Below, piece after piece: positions 5,381-8,105 of a DNA stretch of 8,105 nt (position 1 is the stretch's first letter; the number at the start of each line of letters is the position of its first letter). The stretch comes from an uncultured Methylophilus sp. (GTDB lineage: Bacteria; Pseudomonadota; Gammaproteobacteria; Burkholderiales; Methylophilaceae): NCBI GenBank assembly GCA_936943315.1, contig CAKZJM010000409.1:1-8105 (forward strand), in the 5' to 3' direction. Under the pieces are notes generated by a model that ran no database searches, was not told where the DNA came from, and saw only the letters and a program-made list of their open reading frames with translations. Both the position numbers and the translations under genes were made by a program.

Positions 5381-7369
5381 CTACTCCGGCAAGCGGTAAC
5401 GCTGCTCTTTATATAACAGCGCCGGTAACAGGCTGTTTGCCAGGGCGCGATCAGCCAGAGCAGGACCGTCTGCTGGCGCAGCAGTGTTTTGCAACTGCTT
5501 GCTGGCGAGGTCGTAATGGCCAAACGCAGGCGCTTTGCCTTCGCGTAATACCACCACCTCGTTGTCGGCAGCCTCTGGGCCTAACTGCTGCATCCAGCCG
5601 AAGTTATAGTTGTATTGCATCATGGCGCGGCCACGGTAGTCAGCACTCACATTGGAGAGGTCATGCCCTGTCATCGGGTGCTGCGCTTCTATGCCCATCA
5701 ACGACAAAACAGTCACCGGCAAATCAATCTGGCTGGCAATCACATCGACCGTTTTGGCTTGTATGGCACCCCCCAAGATCAGCGCCGGGATATGGAAATG
5801 TTCTATCGGCACCAGTGAATCACCGCGCACCCGGATATCATGGTCGGCCACGATCAGGAACACCGTGTCGTTCCAGTAGGGGCTGGCTTTGGCCTTTTTA
5901 ATAAACTCACCGATGGCATAGTCCGCATATTTCACGGCATTATTATCCGTCGCCTTAGGCTGCTCATAGAGTTCGATGCGGCCATCAGGGAACTCAAACG
6001 GGGCATGGTTGGATGAACTAAATGCCAGCGTAAAGAAGGGTTTGCCACTGGCATGATGTGCCATCAGTTGTTCATGCGTTTTATTGAGCAGATCTTCATC
6101 TGAGGCGCCCCAGCTGGCCACGAAAACCGGATTCTTGAAATCAGGCTGGTCGGTGATCTGCTGGAAACCGTTGCCCATGAAAAAGCTGCGCATATTGTCA
6201 AAATGAGATTCGCCGCCGTAAATAAACTCGGTCAGGTAACCGCGTTTCGATAACAGCGATGCCAGCGTAAAAAAGTTTTTCTGGCTTAAATCCAGCTTGA
6301 CGGTGCTGTCGGAAGGGGTGGGCTGAAAACCGGTGACCACCGCCTCAATGCCACGCACCGAGCGTGTGCCTGTGGCATATAAATGCGTGAACCAGATACC
6401 TTCATCCTTGAGCTTTTCCAGGTTGGGCGTCACCGGCTTGCCACCCAAGGACTCAACGAATCCAGCACCCAGGCTTTCTTGCAGCAAAATCACCAGATTC
6501 AACGGTTTATCGCGCTTGGCTGACGGCACCAAAGTGGTCAACGTTGGGATGTCAGCCTCTTGGGCACCGGTTAAGGCAAATATTTTTTCACGCGGCAGTT
6601 TGCCGTAAATCGCGCTGGATTTTGCTTCATGCTGCAGGCTGTAGGCGGCGTAGAACACAGAATAGGTAGAGTTCAGAATCAGGCTATTGACCATGCTGTC
6701 TTGTGTGATGGCAAAGAGCGCCGGGTTCGCTGGCCTGTGCGTCAATGTGGAACGGATACCCAATACCGTCAACACCAGCAGCAACGGCCCTACCAGCCAC
6801 ACCGCCGGGTTGGCCCATTTTGCTTCGGCCTGACGCCAGGGCTTGAGTAACCTGGCCACCACAGCAAACGCGATCACCGTCATCACCAAGCCAAAAAACA
6901 GCTCGACTTTGAAGCCCTGCCATAACATGCCAAACACCTCATGCGGATATTTCAGGTACTCGACAAAAATACGGTTGGGGCGCACATCATATTCAAGAAT
7001 AAAGCCTGGTGTAGCTGCTTCAAGAAACACCAGTAACACCAGCGACAACAGCACCCACCAAAACGTGAAAGTGCGCCAGACAGTGAAAAACTTGCGGGTG
7101 GCAAGAACAGGTGATAGCAACACCGGGATCAGCGCCAGCAGGCCAAGCTGGATCACATCGACACGCACGCCTTGCAATAGGATCTGAACGAGCTCACCGG
7201 TGGCCTGTACACGCTCCCACTTCCAGATCACCAACCCCAGGCGCGTGAGTGACAAAAACAGCAGCCCACTGAGGAACATGACGATGAGCGGCGCATAAGG
7301 CCCAAACCAGTGACCAATCGCCCATAATTTTGAATGTGAGCGTGGCTTGCCGAAATAACTTGATTGCAT
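5381..7369 (-). CDS. LTA-synthase-like membrane phosphotransferase (sulfatase/alkaline phosphatase fold)
   Basis: The 662-residue protein has about five membrane helices in residues 24-205, followed by an extracytoplasmic sulfatase-fold domain from about 288 to 575. The family motifs are visible: LVILLQES (E298, metal ligand), YATGTRSVRG (T335, likely nucleophile that carries the phospho-group), SSSNHAPFEFPD (H455) and VADHD (D509, H510, metal ligands). In Gram-positives LtaS polymerises glycerol phosphate. Gram-negative relatives, such as OpgB-type or phosphoethanolamine transferases, move phosphoglycerol or phosphoethanolamine from phospholipid to a glycan. That role on a periplasmic or surface glycan is inferred here; donor and acceptor are unknown. 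No strong ribosome site precedes the ATG at 7369. The next gene starts two bases after its stop, so the two are probably coupled. A TATAAT -10 box lies about 32 bases upstream of the ATG. Confidence 0.9.
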   Translation of the reverse strand: MQSSYFGKPRSHSKLWAIGHWFGPYAPLIVMFLSGLLFLSLTRLGLVIWKWERVQATGELVQILLQGVRVDVIQLGLLALIPVLLSPVLATRKFFTVWRTFTFWWVLLSLVLLVFLEAATPGFILEYDVRPNRIFVEYLKYPHEVFGMLWQGFKVELFFGLVMTVIAFAVVARLLKPWRQAEAKWANPAVWLVGPLLLVLTVLGIRSTLTHRPANPALFAITQDSMVNSLILNSTYSVFYAAYSLQHEAKSSAIYGKLPREKIFALTGAQEADIPTLTTLVPSAKRDKPLNLVILLQESLGAGFVESLGGKPVTPNLEKLKDEGIWFTHLYATGTRSVRGIEAVVTGFQPTPSDSTVKLDLSQKNFFTLASLLSKRGYLTEFIYGGESHFDNMRSFFMGNGFQQITDQPDFKNPVFVASWGASDEDLLNKTHEQLMAHHASGKPFFTLAFSSSNHAPFEFPDGRIELYEQPKATDNNAVKYADYAIGEFIKKAKASPYWNDTVFLIVADHDIRVRGDSLVPIEHFHIPALILGGAIQAKTVDVIASQIDLPVTVLSLMGIEAQHPMTGHDLSNVSADYRGRAMMQYNYNFGWMQQLGPEAADNEVVVLREGKAPAFGHYDLASKQLQNTAAPADGPALADRALANSLLPALLYKEQRYRLPE

Positions 7370-7375
7370 GTTTGC

Positions 7376-7388
7376 TTAATCGGATTAA
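7376..7388. promoter_or_regulatory. Inverted repeat between candidate promoter and start of the LTA-synthase-like gene
   Basis: TTAATC-G-GATTAA is a perfect 6-base inverted repeat with a one-base centre, 7 bases before the ATG at 7369 and downstream of the TATAAT at 7401-7406. The position would suit an operator or a leader structure that affects ribosome access. It shares the ATC/GAT half-site core with the repeat at 2800-2813. Confidence 0.3.
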
Positions 7389-7400
7389 ATCAAGCCTGTG

Positions 7401-7429
7401 ATTATAACGGGTTATTGCCGATTGTTATC
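7401..7429 (-). promoter_or_regulatory. Candidate promoter of the LTA-synthase-like gene
   Basis: On the minus strand a perfect TATAAT -10 box occupies 7406-7401, giving an expected leader of about 25 bases to the ATG at 7369. The hexamer 17 bases upstream (GATAAC, 7429-7424) is a poor -35 match, so the promoter may need an activator. It sits in the 89-base gap after the small membrane protein gene, where no terminator is seen, so readthrough is also possible. Confidence 0.4.
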
Positions 7430-7458
7430 TAAAGCACGTCTTGCCCGCGCCAGTCTGA

Positions 7459-7827
7459 CTAAAACGCTTTCTTGCGCAAATCGAGATATACGGTGGATAA
7501 CAGGCCGACAGGAATCACGAACCCCACCAGCAGAGGCACTAAATCAACCAAGGCGTCGACAATACCGGTCTGGCTGGTAAATAAACTCCAGGCCTTAGCC
7601 AGCAAAGGGACGACGGTGAATAACAACGTTGGGATCAGAAACCAGATAGTACTGGTGGCACCGCGTTTGGCCAGGCGTGCGCACACATAAGAAACCACTG
7701 CGACCACGACTGCTGCCCCAGCGCCCCACACCGCCCCGGCAATCACGGTGATCCAGGTGCCCACTTGGTAAAGTAACAAACAAATAATCGCAGTCAGAAT
7801 GATTTTTCGGTTAAATGAGAGTGACAT
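7459..7827 (-). CDS. Small hypothetical integral membrane protein
   Basis: I do not recognise a family in this 122-residue protein. After a short basic start (MSLSFNRK) it is almost wholly hydrophobic, with about four membrane segments at roughly residues 9-26, 28-50, 61-79 and 91-112, and a basic tail ending DLRKKAF. Lysine and arginine at the termini and in the CARLAKRG loop suggest both ends face the cytoplasm. An inner-membrane location is clear, but the function is not. The start is at 7827, with an AAGAG sequence about 8 bases upstream as a modest ribosome site. It precedes the LTA-synthase-like gene by 89 bases on the same strand, so it may belong to the same transcription unit, although a separate promoter for that gene seems possible. 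Confidence 0.7.
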   Translation of the reverse strand: MSLSFNRKIILTAIICLLLYQVGTWITVIAGAVWGAGAAVVVAVVSYVCARLAKRGATSTIWFLIPTLLFTVVPLLAKAWSLFTSQTGIVDALVDLVPLLVGFVIPVGLLSTVYLDLRKKAF

Positions 7828-7850
7828 AGAGAATGCTCTTTTTATTTGGA

Positions 7851-7878
7851 ATTAAATCAGACCGTACTTACCCGTAAA
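7851..7878 (-). promoter_or_regulatory. Candidate promoter of the small membrane protein gene
   Basis: Minus-strand TTTACG (7878-7873) and TTTAAT (7856-7851), separated by 16 bases, resemble -35 and -10 boxes. They lie downstream of the terminator at 7954-7973, where a fresh promoter is needed for the gene starting at 7827. The call is by eye only. Confidence 0.35.
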
Positions 7879-7953
7879 GGTGCACGATAAAAAATGACAA
7901 AACACCATTTTCTGGTTCAGTCGATATCAAACCATGGAAGTCTCTATAAAAAA

Positions 7954-7973
7954 GGGACTGCAAAAGCAGTCCC
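7954..7973 (-). terminator. Rho-independent terminator, possibly bidirectional
   Basis: A perfect 8-base-pair stem (GGGACTGC / GCAGTCCC) with a 4-base loop of A (T on the minus strand) is followed on the minus strand by a run of six T. On the plus strand it is followed by CTATTTTT, so it could work both ways. It lies 12 bases past the stop of the partial gene at 7985 and isolates it from the membrane-protein operon. Confidence 0.85.
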
Positions 7974-7984
7974 CTATTTTTAAA

Positions 7985-8105
7985 TTAATTAGTCGTCGCT
8001 GGCGGTGCAGCTTCATATTCAGTCGGTTGTACCGGATTCCCTTGCGTGGTCCCGGCTTTTTCATCCTTGTTTTTCAAAACCTTGTTTTTTTGTCTTTTGA
8101 AGGGG
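7985..8105 (-). CDS. C-terminus of an unidentified protein (5' end beyond window)
   Basis: Only the last 39 codons are in the window. The frame is open from the right edge to a TAA at 7985-7987 and is followed at once by a strong terminator, which supports it as a real gene end. The visible part changes from a lysine-rich stretch (FKRQKNKVLKNKDEK) to a proline-, threonine- and alanine-rich tail ending EAAPPATTN, typical of a disordered C-terminus. Nothing in it identifies a family. Confidence 0.6.
   Translation of the reverse strand, partial: PFKRQKNKVLKNKDEKAGTTQGNPVQPTEYEAAPPATTN

Overview
The window looks like chromosomal DNA of a Gram-negative, obligately or facultatively methylotrophic betaproteobacterium, most likely of the Methylophilaceae (Methylophilus, Methylovorus or Methylotenera type). 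The strongest clue is a 23-residue pqqA gene, the peptide precursor of the methanol dehydrogenase cofactor PQQ, which is too short to show up in ordinary gene calling. Other support comes from a 'methylamine utilization protein'-type cupredoxin, a DUF3034 outer-membrane protein, outer-membrane and periplasmic export signals, and a WaaP/InaA-type lipopolysaccharide kinase domain. The taxonomic assignment is inference from gene content; no rRNA or other marker is present.

Layout. Positions 1-1004 (minus strand) hold a two-gene unit: an exported group 1 truncated haemoglobin, probably a lipoprotein, followed within about 25 bases by a periplasmic cupredoxin that runs off the left edge. A 152-base divergent control region (1005-1156) separates it from a plus-strand DUF3034 beta-barrel gene (1157-2026). 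A secreted cysteine-containing protein of unknown function (2038-2781, minus) converges on DUF3034 with only 11 bases between the stop codons. Next comes pqqA (2936-3007, minus) with its own hairpin terminator (2896-2917). No pqqB lies downstream, so this is an orphan pqqA. Upstream of pqqA on the same strand are a 775-residue protein joining a glycoside-hydrolase-like barrel to a lipopolysaccharide kinase domain (3051-5378), an LTA-synthase-like sulfatase-fold phosphotransferase (5381-7369), and a small membrane protein (7459-7827). A clear hairpin terminator (7954-7973) closes a further minus-strand gene, of which only the last 39 codons are visible (7985-8105).

How the genes may work together. 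The haemoglobin, cupredoxin and DUF3034 barrel all carry export signals, and I infer an envelope redox or ligand-sensing module of unknown substrate. The LTA-synthase-like protein and the barrel-kinase fusion are separated by two bases and are almost certainly translationally coupled. The likely job is adding phospho-groups (phosphoglycerol or phosphoethanolamine by one, kinase phosphate by the other) to a surface glycan or LPS core. pqqA sits 43 bases after this pair and may be read through from it as well as from a local promoter. I see no mobile element, CRISPR array, tRNA or rRNA.
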